Positions 52,082 through 61,231 of a stretch of 64,000 nt of DNA are shown here, in pieces. The number at the start of each line of letters is the position of its first letter. The first letter of the stretch is position 1. The notes below the pieces were generated by a model. The model worked only from the letters and a program-made list of their open reading frames with translations, was not told the DNA's origin and did not search any database. A program made the position numbers and the translations under genes. Origin of the DNA: Paenibacillus sp. V4I7 (GTDB taxonomy: Bacteria > Bacillota > Bacilli > Paenibacillales > NBRC-103111); assembly GCF_030817275.1 (NCBI RefSeq), contig NZ_JAUSZD010000002.1, positions 7,238,001 to 7,302,000 of the forward strand. The letters run 5' to 3'.

Positions 52082-52852
52082 ATGAACTTTCAAGGAAAAG
52101 TGGCTATTATTACAGGTGGCGGCAGTGGCATGGGAAAAGCAACAGCGATTCAATTAGTAAAATTGGGAGCGAATGTTGTTATCAATGGCCGTCGGGAGCA
52201 AGTATTAATGGATGCTGCGAGAGAAATTGATCCAACAGGAGAACACGTGCTTACGGTAGCAGGAGATATAAGAAATCTTGAAACCTCTACAAAGATTGTT
52301 GAAGAAACCGTTAAAAAATTTGGCGGTGTCGACATTTTGATTGCAAGCACAGGAATTTTTAAGCCAACACCTTTTCTAGATCATACCGAGACAGACTTTA
52401 ACTCTTATATGGATACCATAGTGAAAGGAACGTTTTTTATCGCGCAAGCTGTCATCCCTGAAATGATAAAGCGTGGTAGCGGAGCAATCGTCTCTGTTGG
52501 TTCCATGTGGGCGACTCAAGCTATTGGTGCTACACCTTCAAGTGCATACTCAGCTGCCATGGCGGGTAGACACGCGTTAACACGCAATCTAGCCATAGAA
52601 TTTGCCAAAGATCAAATTCGTGTCAATACTGTCGCTCCTGCTGTAGTAGAAACACCCGTTTACAATAGCTTCGTCCCCCAAGATCAAATTAGAAATGTAT
52701 TAGATAGTTTTCATGCATTTCATCCACTTGGAAGAATTGGTCAGCCTAAGGATATGGTATCCGCCATCTTATTCTTGGCTAGTGAGGAAGCAAGCTGGAT
52801 TACGGGAGCTATTTTACCTGTTGATGGTGGTGTAACTGCTGGCAAACATTAA
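52082..52852 (+). CDS. SDR family oxidoreductase with altered active site
   Basis: The 256-residue protein has the Rossmann start GKVAIITGGGSGMGKAT, the NAG-like region and the SDR core GSMWATQ. The catalytic tetrad motif YxxxK reads Y-S-A-A-M (codon ATG at 52559-52561), so the essential lysine appears to be methionine. The rest of the fold (RVNTVAP, ITGAILPVDGG) is intact. The partner TetR and operator suggest induction by a small molecule. If the lysine is truly lost, ordinary SDR catalysis is doubtful. ATG 52082 follows GAGGGAG. Confidence 0.88.
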   Translation: MNFQGKVAIITGGGSGMGKATAIQLVKLGANVVINGRREQVLMDAAREIDPTGEHVLTVAGDIRNLETSTKIVEETVKKFGGVDILIASTGIFKPTPFLDHTETDFNSYMDTIVKGTFFIAQAVIPEMIKRGSGAIVSVGSMWATQAIGATPSSAYSAAMAGRHALTRNLAIEFAKDQIRVNTVAPAVVETPVYNSFVPQDQIRNVLDSFHAFHPLGRIGQPKDMVSAILFLASEEASWITGAILPVDGGVTAGKH

Positions 52853-53198
52853 CTTCACTATGTAATAGAAACCTAGTAGTTAGAAGATCCAGATATGGCA
52901 AAGCTAGTTCCATTAATAGGGTCTCTTCTCACAACAGCCCATAAAACAAAGAGGCTTTCCTTAATCAGGAGGGCCTCTTCTTTTCATCCTCAATTCGTAA
53001 ATAGGCCATACACAAATCCAAGGAGCAATGTACCTACCGCGCCGATCCGAATGATCTGATCGCTCACTGGCAACGCTGCTTTTTAAGCGAATTGCTTGGC
53101 TCCAAGGGGAGGTTTTCTGATAGCAACGTCGAATGATTGAGTAACAAGATCTGTTAAATTGTATGGAAGATATCAACATTAACGGAGGGAGATTTGAT
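52853..53198. other. 346-bp region between the SDR and epimerase genes
   Basis: It holds the SDR terminator at 52949-52985. On the minus strand there is also a 30-codon open stretch (stop at 52990-52992) encoding AALPVSDQIIRIGAVGTLLL and ending GFVYGLFTN. It resembles the end of a membrane protein. No start or ribosome-binding site is clear, so I do not call a gene. Confidence 0.4.
52949..52985 (+). terminator. Terminator after the SDR gene
   Basis: AAGAGGC pairs with GCCTCTT (52949-52955 and 52973-52979), with an inner TCC/GGA pairing, followed by TTTT. Confidence 0.75.
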
Positions 53199-54215
53199 AT
53201 GAGAGCGCTATTTATTGGAGGTACAGGGACGATTAGCTCTGCAATCACCAAGCAGTTGTTAGAAAAAGGATGCGAGCTTTATCTTTTAAATAGAGGTACA
53301 AGGAATGAGGACTTGCCAGCTGGCGTAAACATTTTGAAAGCGGATATTAATGATGAAGATCATGTATCTAAGCTTATTGAAAACTTGGAGTTTGATGTCG
53401 TTGCAGATTTCATAGCATTTAAGCCGGTTCAGTTGGAAAGAGATTATCGCTTATTTAAGGGTAAAACGAAACAATTTATGTTTATTAGCTCGGCTTCTGC
53501 CTACCAAACCCCTTTATCCGATTATAGAATTACAGAGGGAACTCCTTTATCAAACCCATATTGGGAGTATTCCAGAAATAAGATTGCGTGTGAAGAATAT
53601 TTAATGAAGCAGTATCGTGAGAAAGGCTTTCCGATAACGATCGTAAGACCGAGTCACACCTATAGTGAACGTTCGATTCCACTTGGCGTACATGGAAGTA
53701 AGGGTACCTGGCAGGTTGCTAAGCGAATGCTGGAGAACAAGCCCGTCATCATTCATGGAGATGGTACTTCCCTGTGGACAATGACACACAATAGTGAGTT
53801 TGCTAAAGGTTTTATTGGTTTAATGGGCAATATTCATGCGATTGGTGAGTCCGTTCATATTACTTCAGATGAGACGGTTACCTGGAATCAAATTTACGAG
53901 GTAATTGCTGATGCCCTTGGAGTGAAACTTAAAGCAGTCCATGTTTCATCTGAATTTCTGGCTGCATGCAGTAAGGAGGATTACAGAGGTGGGTTGCTAG
54001 GAGATAAGGCTAATTCGGTCGTATTTGATAATTCAAAGCTGAAACGACTTGTTCCCGAATTTGTTGCAAACACGCGATTTGATCAAGGGATTAGGCAAAC
54101 GATCGCCTACATTCTAGCCCATCCTGAACATCAAACAGAGGATAAGGAATTTGATCATTGGTGTGATAAGGTTATCCATGCATTAGATGCTGCTGTAAGG
54201 AATATAACTGAATAG
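53199..54215 (+). CDS. NAD-dependent epimerase/dehydratase family protein
   Basis: The 338-residue extended-SDR protein starts MRALFIGGTGTISSAI with the GxxGxxG nucleotide motif. It has FISSASAYQ, then the YSRNK form of the YxxxK site and RPSHTYSE. Similar proteins reduce or epimerise nucleotide sugars or are RNA-binding relatives in chloroplasts; the substrate here is unknown. ATG 53199 follows ACGGAGGGA. Confidence 0.88.
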   Translation: MRALFIGGTGTISSAITKQLLEKGCELYLLNRGTRNEDLPAGVNILKADINDEDHVSKLIENLEFDVVADFIAFKPVQLERDYRLFKGKTKQFMFISSASAYQTPLSDYRITEGTPLSNPYWEYSRNKIACEEYLMKQYREKGFPITIVRPSHTYSERSIPLGVHGSKGTWQVAKRMLENKPVIIHGDGTSLWTMTHNSEFAKGFIGLMGNIHAIGESVHITSDETVTWNQIYEVIADALGVKLKAVHVSSEFLAACSKEDYRGGLLGDKANSVVFDNSKLKRLVPEFVANTRFDQGIRQTIAYILAHPEHQTEDKEFDHWCDKVIHALDAAVRNITE

Positions 54216-54240
54216 GTCATTCCAAAGGTAGGGATCAGCC

Positions 54241-54519
54241 ATGTATTGGTTATTTTTAATCATTATTTTGATATGCGTTCTTATTTTTTTGTTCATGTTT
54301 GCACGCAAGGCTAGAGATAAACTAGAGACAAGAAAAGTAGTTCAATTATCACTTAAACAAAAGAAGAATTCGGTGAATAAACAGAACAAACAAACTTGTA
54401 GTTTTTGTCGAAAAAAAGCCAAACGTCTTTATTTTTATTCATCCGAAAGCGGTCAGGTATTAGGAGTCTGTGATCCATGTAAACCGCAAGCGGAGCGGCG
54501 AGCTTTGATGAGAATATGA
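54241..54519 (+). CDS. Small membrane protein with four-cysteine C-terminal domain
   Basis: The 92-residue product has a membrane segment (about 3-20) and a basic linker. A C-terminal CSFCRKK ... CDPC pair (two Cys-x2-Cys units about 25 residues apart) probably binds zinc. No family is recognised. ATG 54241 follows AGGTAGGGA, 25 bases after the epimerase gene. Confidence 0.72.
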   Translation: MYWLFLIIILICVLIFLFMFARKARDKLETRKVVQLSLKQKKNSVNKQNKQTCSFCRKKAKRLYFYSSESGQVLGVCDPCKPQAERRALMRI

Positions 54520-54560
54520 CCTACTATGAAGGCTCGTTGGTGATAATGCAAAAGTCAAAG

Positions 54561-54598
54561 AAAAGGTCAGGAGAGCTTTTTCCTAGCCTTTTCTTTTT
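54561..54598 (+). terminator. Intrinsic terminator
   Basis: AAAAGG / CCTTTT with inner AGGA / TCCT pairing is followed by CTTTTTG. Confidence 0.75.
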
Positions 54599-54713
54599 GT
54601 GTTGATTAAAGATGCTTCCTTCCATAAAGGTGGAATTATCTAAGCAGGGAATAGGAGGAAACTAGTCGAATATAATTGGAAATTGTCGTTTTCTGAGACA
54701 AATAAGGAGAAAC

Positions 54714-57137
54714 ATGATGGAGAGACTCTCAAACACCTATGACTTCCCCCTAGTCCTTCTTTCTATTATAATCGCCATTATTGCTTCATTTGCTGCATTG
54801 GATCTAGGAATTCGTATACATAAAGCAAAAGGCAATGCCCGTTACATATGGTTATCTGGCGGAGCATTTGCGATGGGGATGGGCATTTGGTCCATGCATT
54901 TTATAGCTATGCTTGCATTCCATTTGTCTATTCCGGTCACTTACAATGTAACGCTGGTCATTGTTTCGATTCTTCCTGCCATTTTTTCATCGGGGTTAGC
55001 ATTGCATATGGTAAGTCAACCTTCTATGCGTACATTCCAAGTCATCATAGGTGCCCTTTTCATTGGGATTGGAATTGTTTCTATGCACTATACCGGGATG
55101 GAAGCCATGGTGATGGAAGCAACAATTACATATAATCGTTTTCTATGGGCTCTTTCTGCCATCATCGCATTTGTCGTATCATTAGTAGCCTTACTTCTAT
55201 TGTTTTGGGCGAAACAAAATTCGAATAAACCGGATTTTGGGTGGAGAAAAGTAGGAAGTGCTGTCATTATGGGGGTTGCTATATCAGGCATGCATTTCAC
55301 TGGGATGTCGGCAGCAACGTTCACACACGATCATAACCATATCAGCTTGTCGGGATCATCGTTCGATAATACTCTTCTAGCGTATTCGATTGGCATTGGC
55401 ATGCTGATCATTCTGGGATTGGTGTTTATCAGCACTTTTGTTGAGAACCGTTTTGAATCACAATCTTTGGGGTCAGAAAGAAAATTCCGTTCCGTGATCG
55501 AGTCCGCTAACGACGCTATTATTTTAGCCGACAGCAAGGGTACCATTATTTCATGGAACACCGGAGCCCAGCTCATTTTTGGGTATCAAGAAAAAGATAT
55601 TTTAGGTAAAATGCTGCAAATCTTAATACCTGAACGATACAGAGAAGCTCATAAAAAAGGAATGGAACGTTACCTTACCACAGGCAAACCTCACGTTATT
55701 GGGAAAACCGTCGAATTACAAGGACTGAGAGAAGACGGAAGTGAATTTCCAATCGAAATTTCCCTTGCAGCGTGGGTAGAGGAAGGAAATACCTACTTCA
55801 GCAGCATCATTCGAGATATTACGGAACGCAAAAAAACGGAAGAAAAAATCAATCATATGGTATATCTTGATCCTTTGACAGGATTGCCAAATCGACGTTT
55901 ACTCAATGATCGCCTCACGCAAGCATTGGATCAGGCAAGTGAAAATAAACAAATTATAGGGATTATGTTTATCGATTTGGATCGTTTCAAATATATCAAC
56001 GACACGCTAGGACATGCCATAGGTGATCGTTTATTGATTGAGGTTGCCAAACGAATTAAAGGCTGCATGGGTAAAATGGATACCGTTTCACGCCAAGGTG
56101 GAGATGAATTTATTGTGCTTCTCCCCAATATTACTTCTGACGACATTACGAAAAAAGCCCAAAAAATAGTCAACGTATTCACGCAATCGGTTGTGTTAAG
56201 CGATCACGAGATGTTTCTAACCCCATCCATTGGGATCAGTTTATATCCATCCGATGGCAGGGATATAGAAACCTTGATCAAGAATGCGGATACAGCCATG
56301 TACCGTGTAAAGGAGCAAGGAAAAAATAATTTCCAGTTTTATACACCTGACATGAATGAAGCGGTGTCCCAAAAGATGAAGTTAGAGATGGGACTGCGCA
56401 AAGGTTTGGAACGCGGCGAATTTAAGGTTTACTATCAACCGCAGATTGATGTCATTTCCGGTAAAGTGATTGGTGTAGAAGCCCTGATCCGTTGGCAGCA
56501 TCCGGAATGGGGAAATATATCGCCCGATGAGTTTATCCCCTTAGCCGAGGAGACTGGATTGATCATTCCAATAGGCGAATGGGTGCTTTATGAAGCATGC
56601 CTCCAAAATAAAATTTGGCAAAATACAGGCTATCCACCTTTACGTATCGCTGTAAATATATCTTCCCGTCAATTTCAACAAAACAATTTATTTGAGGTGG
56701 TCAGTAAAACTTTAAAAGACACGGAGCTTGACCCTCAATATCTTGAGCTTGAACTCACGGAAAGCATCATCCAAGATTCGAAGTATGCAATTACTACGAT
56801 GCAGAAACTAAAAGCAATGGGTATTCATCTATCCATTGACGATTTTGGAACCGGATATTCTTCTTTAAGTTATTTGAAACTATTCCCTATCGACAGTTTA
56901 AAAATCGATCGCTCTTTTACAAGTAATATTTTTGAGGATTCAAAGGATGCAGCACTTGTTCATACCATCATCGATATGGCACATAATCTGGATTTAAAAG
57001 TGATTGCGGAAGGTGTTGAAACGCAGGAGCAGTTACATTTCCTTCAACAGAGACAATGTAACGAAGCGCAAGGATACTTTATTAGCCGCCCAGTATCGGG
57101 TGAAGAACTTTCCATTTTCTTAAAGAACCGTTCATAA
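54714..57137 (+). CDS. MHYT-PAS-GGDEF-EAL cyclic-di-GMP protein
   Basis: This is an 807-residue membrane protein for cyclic-di-GMP turnover. An N-terminal MHYT domain (about 1-235, seven hydrophobic segments) repeats the SMHF, SMHY and GMHF motifs proposed to bind copper and gas ligands. A PAS domain (about 255-375) follows. The GGDEF domain has an intact QGGDEFIV (GGDEF at about 462-466) and the allosteric RxxD site replaced by GKMD. The EAL domain has EALIRW (about 589) and DDFGTGYSS. Both catalytic motifs are present, so synthesis, breakdown or both are possible. ATG 54714 (or 54717) follows AAGGAGA. Confidence 0.95.
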   Translation: MMERLSNTYDFPLVLLSIIIAIIASFAALDLGIRIHKAKGNARYIWLSGGAFAMGMGIWSMHFIAMLAFHLSIPVTYNVTLVIVSILPAIFSSGLALHMVSQPSMRTFQVIIGALFIGIGIVSMHYTGMEAMVMEATITYNRFLWALSAIIAFVVSLVALLLLFWAKQNSNKPDFGWRKVGSAVIMGVAISGMHFTGMSAATFTHDHNHISLSGSSFDNTLLAYSIGIGMLIILGLVFISTFVENRFESQSLGSERKFRSVIESANDAIILADSKGTIISWNTGAQLIFGYQEKDILGKMLQILIPERYREAHKKGMERYLTTGKPHVIGKTVELQGLREDGSEFPIEISLAAWVEEGNTYFSSIIRDITERKKTEEKINHMVYLDPLTGLPNRRLLNDRLTQALDQASENKQIIGIMFIDLDRFKYINDTLGHAIGDRLLIEVAKRIKGCMGKMDTVSRQGGDEFIVLLPNITSDDITKKAQKIVNVFTQSVVLSDHEMFLTPSIGISLYPSDGRDIETLIKNADTAMYRVKEQGKNNFQFYTPDMNEAVSQKMKLEMGLRKGLERGEFKVYYQPQIDVISGKVIGVEALIRWQHPEWGNISPDEFIPLAEETGLIIPIGEWVLYEACLQNKIWQNTGYPPLRIAVNISSRQFQQNNLFEVVSKTLKDTELDPQYLELELTESIIQDSKYAITTMQKLKAMGIHLSIDDFGTGYSSLSYLKLFPIDSLKIDRSFTSNIFEDSKDAALVHTIIDMAHNLDLKVIAEGVETQEQLHFLQQRQCNEAQGYFISRPVSGEELSIFLKNRS

Positions 57138-57181
57138 TAGTAGTAGTAGACGCCACCCTTGAGAAGGTGATCCTCATACAA

Positions 57182-57217
57182 AAATGACTGGACAAGTATA
57201 TACTTATCCAGTCATTT
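57182..57217. terminator. Bidirectional terminator between convergent genes
   Basis: An 11-bp stem AAATGACTGGA / TCCAGTCATTT with inner AAGTA / TACTT lies between the MHYT gene and the opuA operon. Confidence 0.85.
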
Positions 57218-57232
57218 ACGTATTACATCCCG

Positions 57233-58972
57233 CTATCTTTTAGCCAGATCCTCAATGGAAGTAATGTTCATATATTTGGGAACAACTAGACCGAGCTTGG
57301 TTCCAATCAGGTTGGGTCCCAAGTCCTCGAATTTACCTTTAAACTTCTCATAATAATCTTTATGCGTGGTTGGCAGCCAAGCTGCAACCATGGCATCGGC
57401 ATCCCCGCTAGCGATACCCGCCCACATGGGTCCTGCCTCCACCTGAAGCATGTCCACTTGGTATCCCAGCTTGCTTTCCAGCACGTATTTAACCACATTT
57501 GTACTCGCAATTTCAGAATCCCACGCTACATAGGCAAGCTTTAACTTCTTCCCATTCGCTTTGGGAATACCGCTAATCCATGCATTCACTTTATCCGGGT
57601 TAGTCTCCACCCACTGCGAGGCCGACTCCTCGGGTTTCTGACCCTCTTGGATTTTCGCCATCACTTGTTCCATATCTGCAGGTTTCCACTGAAATTTATC
57701 GAGGAATTGGTAGGCTGAAGGATGATCGGCTTGTAAATGGAGACGTACAATCGTGTGAATCTCCTCATCTCCACCGAATACGTTTTTTGGATCCGTCAAA
57801 TATTTTAGATCATACTTAGAAAACATCCAGTGTGGTGTCCAACCGGTTACAATAATGGGCTTGCCTTCCTTATAGGCTTTGTCTAAGGCAATAGTCATAG
57901 CCGTACTGGAACCCTCAATTAGCTTCCATGAGGTAAGATTATAAGCCGTAAGTGCTTTTTCCGAAGCATTCATTAAGCCGGAACCGGGGTCAATGCCAAT
58001 AATGCTGTAACCCACCTGGTCTCCAACAAACGTACTATTCGAAACAGGAGCTTTCTTCCCTATTCCAATTAAGATAGCAATGATGCAGAAAGCGGCTATG
58101 GCTGTGATTACCAAGGGCTTCTTTAATGCGAAAGACTTGTTCCCTTTTCTTTTCTTTCCAATGACGCTCTGTGTTAATCGGTCCAGAAGGATAGCCAAAA
58201 CGACAACAGCAAGTCCTGCCTCAAATCCCTGGCCCGTCTTCAATTGAGTCACCGCCCGGTATACGTCGGCTCCGACGCCCTGTGCTCCAATCATTGAAGC
58301 AATGACCACCATCGATAGAGACAGCATAATGGTTTGGTTGATCCCGGCTAATATGGTAGGCAATGCCAATGGAAACTGTACTTTGAAAAGCTTCTGAGCC
58401 GGGGTTGACCCGAATGCATCCGCAGCTTCCACTAAATCGGCAGGTACCTGCAGGATACCGAGGTTCGTTAAGCGTATGGTCGGCGGAATAGAGAAAATAA
58501 CGGAGGCGATAACCCCTGGTACCACGCCAAGACCGAAAAAAGTAACCGCGGGAATGAGGTATACAAACGCCGGCATCGTCTGCATAAAATCCAACATCGG
58601 GGTCAATGTACTCCTCACCGAACGGTTTCTGGCACACCAGATCCCGAGTGGCAGTCCAAGAATAATGGAAATAAGGGCAGAGGTTAAAACCAAAGCCAAT
58701 GTGTCCATTGTGGAGTCCCAGTATCCGAGATTACGGATAAGCAGCAATCCGAGCACGGCGAATAGCGCCAACCGCCACTTGCCGAAATAGTAAGCAAGGA
58801 GCGTTAGAAGTATGATAACAACGATAGCGGGGAAGGCATGAAATAAGAAAGTAAATCCGCCTACGATCCCACTAATGACGGATGAGAAGAAGTTAAACAG
58901 GAAGGCAAAGTGGGTATTGAACCAACTGATGATGGACTCGACCCAGCGGTCCAAAGGAATTTTCGTGAACAT
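57233..58972 (-). CDS. Glycine betaine ABC permease fused to its binding domain (OpuABC type)
   Basis: The 579-residue protein joins the OpuAB-type permease (about 1-285; core GLPLGIWCAR, then AADAFGSTPAQKLFKVQFPLA, the EAA loop) to an extracellular OpuAC-type substrate-binding domain (about 315-579) via one membrane segment. Trp-rich ligand blocks are TGWTPHWMF, GIDPGSGLM, AYVAWDSE and AGPMWAG. In the fused domain the block beginning GIDPGSG comes first and the AYVAWDSE part last, the reverse of stand-alone OpuAC. It overlaps the ATPase stop by one base (TAATG). It imports glycine betaine or similar osmolytes. Confidence 0.94.
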   Translation of the reverse strand: MFTKIPLDRWVESIISWFNTHFAFLFNFFSSVISGIVGGFTFLFHAFPAIVVIILLTLLAYYFGKWRLALFAVLGLLLIRNLGYWDSTMDTLALVLTSALISIILGLPLGIWCARNRSVRSTLTPMLDFMQTMPAFVYLIPAVTFFGLGVVPGVIASVIFSIPPTIRLTNLGILQVPADLVEAADAFGSTPAQKLFKVQFPLALPTILAGINQTIMLSLSMVVIASMIGAQGVGADVYRAVTQLKTGQGFEAGLAVVVLAILLDRLTQSVIGKKRKGNKSFALKKPLVITAIAAFCIIAILIGIGKKAPVSNSTFVGDQVGYSIIGIDPGSGLMNASEKALTAYNLTSWKLIEGSSTAMTIALDKAYKEGKPIIVTGWTPHWMFSKYDLKYLTDPKNVFGGDEEIHTIVRLHLQADHPSAYQFLDKFQWKPADMEQVMAKIQEGQKPEESASQWVETNPDKVNAWISGIPKANGKKLKLAYVAWDSEIASTNVVKYVLESKLGYQVDMLQVEAGPMWAGIASGDADAMVAAWLPTTHKDYYEKFKGKFEDLGPNLIGTKLGLVVPKYMNITSIEDLAKR

Positions 58973-60174
58973 TAGGGGTTCACCTTCTTGTCAGTAATAT
59001 CATGGGTGCCTGCGATAGCAGCTAGGACTGCGCCACGAACTATAATGCCTAGTAAACGGCCTTTTTCATCGACCACTGTAACCGGAATTTTAGCACTGCT
59101 AATAAGCTCGAAGCATTCATTTAAATGGATATCAGGCGGGACTGTAAGCACATCACGGATGACGATATCCCCAATCGTTTTATGATCTTTGACTGCAAGA
59201 ACTGCATCTTCTGCAGTAATGGCGCCAATGAGCCGTTTTGCTTTGTCCACAACGTACAGGTTCGAAATCCCACTATCCTGCATTAACTGCAAGGCAACCC
59301 TAGGTCCTCGTTCCAAAGTGATTGTTTCTGGCCTGCGCATCACGTGTGCAGCCGTTAATACTTTGGACAGATCGACATCCTCTACGAATCGTTCCACGTA
59401 CTTGTTCGCTGGATTCATTAATATTTCTTCCGGTGTCCCAATTTGGACAACGGAACCCTCTCGCATAAGAGCGATTCTGTCACCAATTCGCAAGGCTTCG
59501 TCCAAATCATGTGTAATGAAAATAATTGTCTTTTTCATTTTATCCTGGAGCTCCAGCAGTTCATCCTGCATATCTTTACGAATTAAAGGATCCAGTGCGC
59601 TGAACGCCTCATCCATGAGCAAAACATCAGGATCGTTCGCCAAAGCGCGCGCTAGTCCAACCCGCTGCTGCATGCCTCCGCTCAGTTGGTCGGGATGGCT
59701 GTCCTCCAATCCTTTTAAACCGACAAGCTCCAAAGATTCCAGCGCCTTTTGCCGATTGGCCTGCTTGGATCCGCCTTGAATCTCCAGTCCAAACTCCACA
59801 TTCTCAATGATTGTTTTATGCGGAAACAAGGAGAATTTCTGGAAAACCATACTGATCTTGCGACGCCTAACTTGACGAAGCTGTTCATGGTTCATCGAAA
59901 CAATGTTCTCGCCATCAATGAGAATTGTTCCAGAGGTGGGTTCAATCAGACGATTCAATAGACGAACCAGCGTAGATTTACCGCTTCCGGACAATCCCAT
60001 AATTACGAAGATTTCGCCAGCCTGTATGGTGAAATTGACCTTATTTACACCAATGGTATGCTTCGTTTCTTCGTATATTTGCTTTTTGGACCATCCTTTA
60101 TCAAGAAGCAAAAGGGCCTTCTTGGGATCTTGTCCGAATACCTTTGTCAAATTATTGACTTCAACAATGTGCAT
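58972..60174 (-). CDS. opuAA: Glycine betaine ABC transporter ATP-binding protein (OpuAA type)
   Basis: The 400-residue ATPase has Walker A GLSGSGKSTL, signature LSGGMQQRVGLARAL and Walker B DVLLMDEAFSALD. A C-terminal pair of CBS domains (about 275-395) serves in relatives to sense ionic strength or cyclic di-AMP. It begins MHIVEVNNLTKVFG and its ATG follows CAGGAGG. It is the first gene of a two-gene osmoprotectant operon with the fused permease/binding protein. Confidence 0.96.
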   Translation of the reverse strand: MHIVEVNNLTKVFGQDPKKALLLLDKGWSKKQIYEETKHTIGVNKVNFTIQAGEIFVIMGLSGSGKSTLVRLLNRLIEPTSGTILIDGENIVSMNHEQLRQVRRRKISMVFQKFSLFPHKTIIENVEFGLEIQGGSKQANRQKALESLELVGLKGLEDSHPDQLSGGMQQRVGLARALANDPDVLLMDEAFSALDPLIRKDMQDELLELQDKMKKTIIFITHDLDEALRIGDRIALMREGSVVQIGTPEEILMNPANKYVERFVEDVDLSKVLTAAHVMRRPETITLERGPRVALQLMQDSGISNLYVVDKAKRLIGAITAEDAVLAVKDHKTIGDIVIRDVLTVPPDIHLNECFELISSAKIPVTVVDEKGRLLGIIVRGAVLAAIAGTHDITDKKVNP

Positions 60175-60413
60175 AGTTACCTCCTGTTGTTTAGTTGAAA
60201 TCAGACTATCCTTAAATCAGATATTTCCTCTCCGATCAAAAAAGCCGTAGTAATTATATAAACATAATAGCGGGAATTGAAACAGGCGGGATGTATGCGG
60301 GTGTGGTGATTGGGAAATTCATTCTCATAGATGTAGATTGACGAAACGGAGTTCAGATTTTTTAAAAGGGGCTTTCCTGAGAGTTTGAGACTTAAAGGTG
60401 GCCCCATAAAGGT

Positions 60414-60968
60414 TTATGTTGATGATTGCTGGGAGCCAGGTGGAATGAAAAACGGCGGCATTTTAATCCACCCGCGTTGTATCATTAATTGTTTTAATTT
60501 TGACCCCAACATGACTTTTTCTGCTTGGAATTGAAGAAACATTATACCGAAATCGGTTCGAATCGATTCTGCATTGGCACCTGCGGCACGGAGAATCAAA
60601 CTAACGATTTTAAAAGATAATTCGTTGACAAGCACTTCATCCGTCAATTTAACACCAAGCGGAATACTGTTAGAATCCGAGTGAGGCATATTTTCATGAG
60701 CAGGCGGTAAAGTAATACCTTCCTTAAGCATGAAATCATAGAGGCGATCCCGTTGACTATGATTGAGTTCCAAATCTTCCTTAAGCATGGCTTTCAGATC
60801 CTCATCATTCGTGGTATTTATACCTGCTTGAACAGTTACTTTGGCTATTTCAAGGCCCGCCAAGTAAATCCAACAAGCCATCACCTCTCCTACATGAAGT
60901 GGTTGGGGTTTTTCTTCATCTGTCAAAGATTTAATTGTAGTAATTGCTGCTTCCAATATGCCGACCAT
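60414..60968 (-). CDS. DUF3231 family protein
   Basis: The 184-residue helical protein has the DUF3231 pattern: LHVGEVMACWIYLAGLEIAKV, HSQRDRLYDFMLKEGITLPP and a late MLGSKLKQLMIQRGWIKMPP. Many relatives contain two such units (about 330 residues), while this one has a single unit. Some are spore- or envelope-related. Its ATG follows GGGAGGAA. A hairpin about 60358-60407 may end its transcript. The 239-bp gap to opuAA holds the opuA promoter region; no clear boxes were assigned. Confidence 0.85.
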   Translation of the reverse strand: MVGILEAAITTIKSLTDEEKPQPLHVGEVMACWIYLAGLEIAKVTVQAGINTTNDEDLKAMLKEDLELNHSQRDRLYDFMLKEGITLPPAHENMPHSDSNSIPLGVKLTDEVLVNELSFKIVSLILRAAGANAESIRTDFGIMFLQFQAEKVMLGSKLKQLMIQRGWIKMPPFFIPPGSQQSST

Positions 60969-61231
60969 TATGATTCCTCCCTACATTGTCATTTATTTGC
61001 ATATTGTTTACTTGGCCATCTTTTTTATTCATACTAAAAGTGTGCCAAGGAGAGACTGATATGCAAACATTTAGCCGTTTCATATTTGCGTGTAAGGTGA
61101 ACCTTATCATAAATGACGGCTAAGCTTTTATTCAAATGATGGATCATGTATGTTAGTATAAAGCGTTAGAAATTTATTTAGTTCATGGGTAGCGGATAAA
61201 GTCTGACCCCCCAAGTAGGTGTGATCGAGAG

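Noticed and set aside
52961..53251. 96-codon minus-strand frame overlapping the epimerase start
   Set aside because: Mostly antisense to the epimerase gene and covers a terminator; composition does not look coding.
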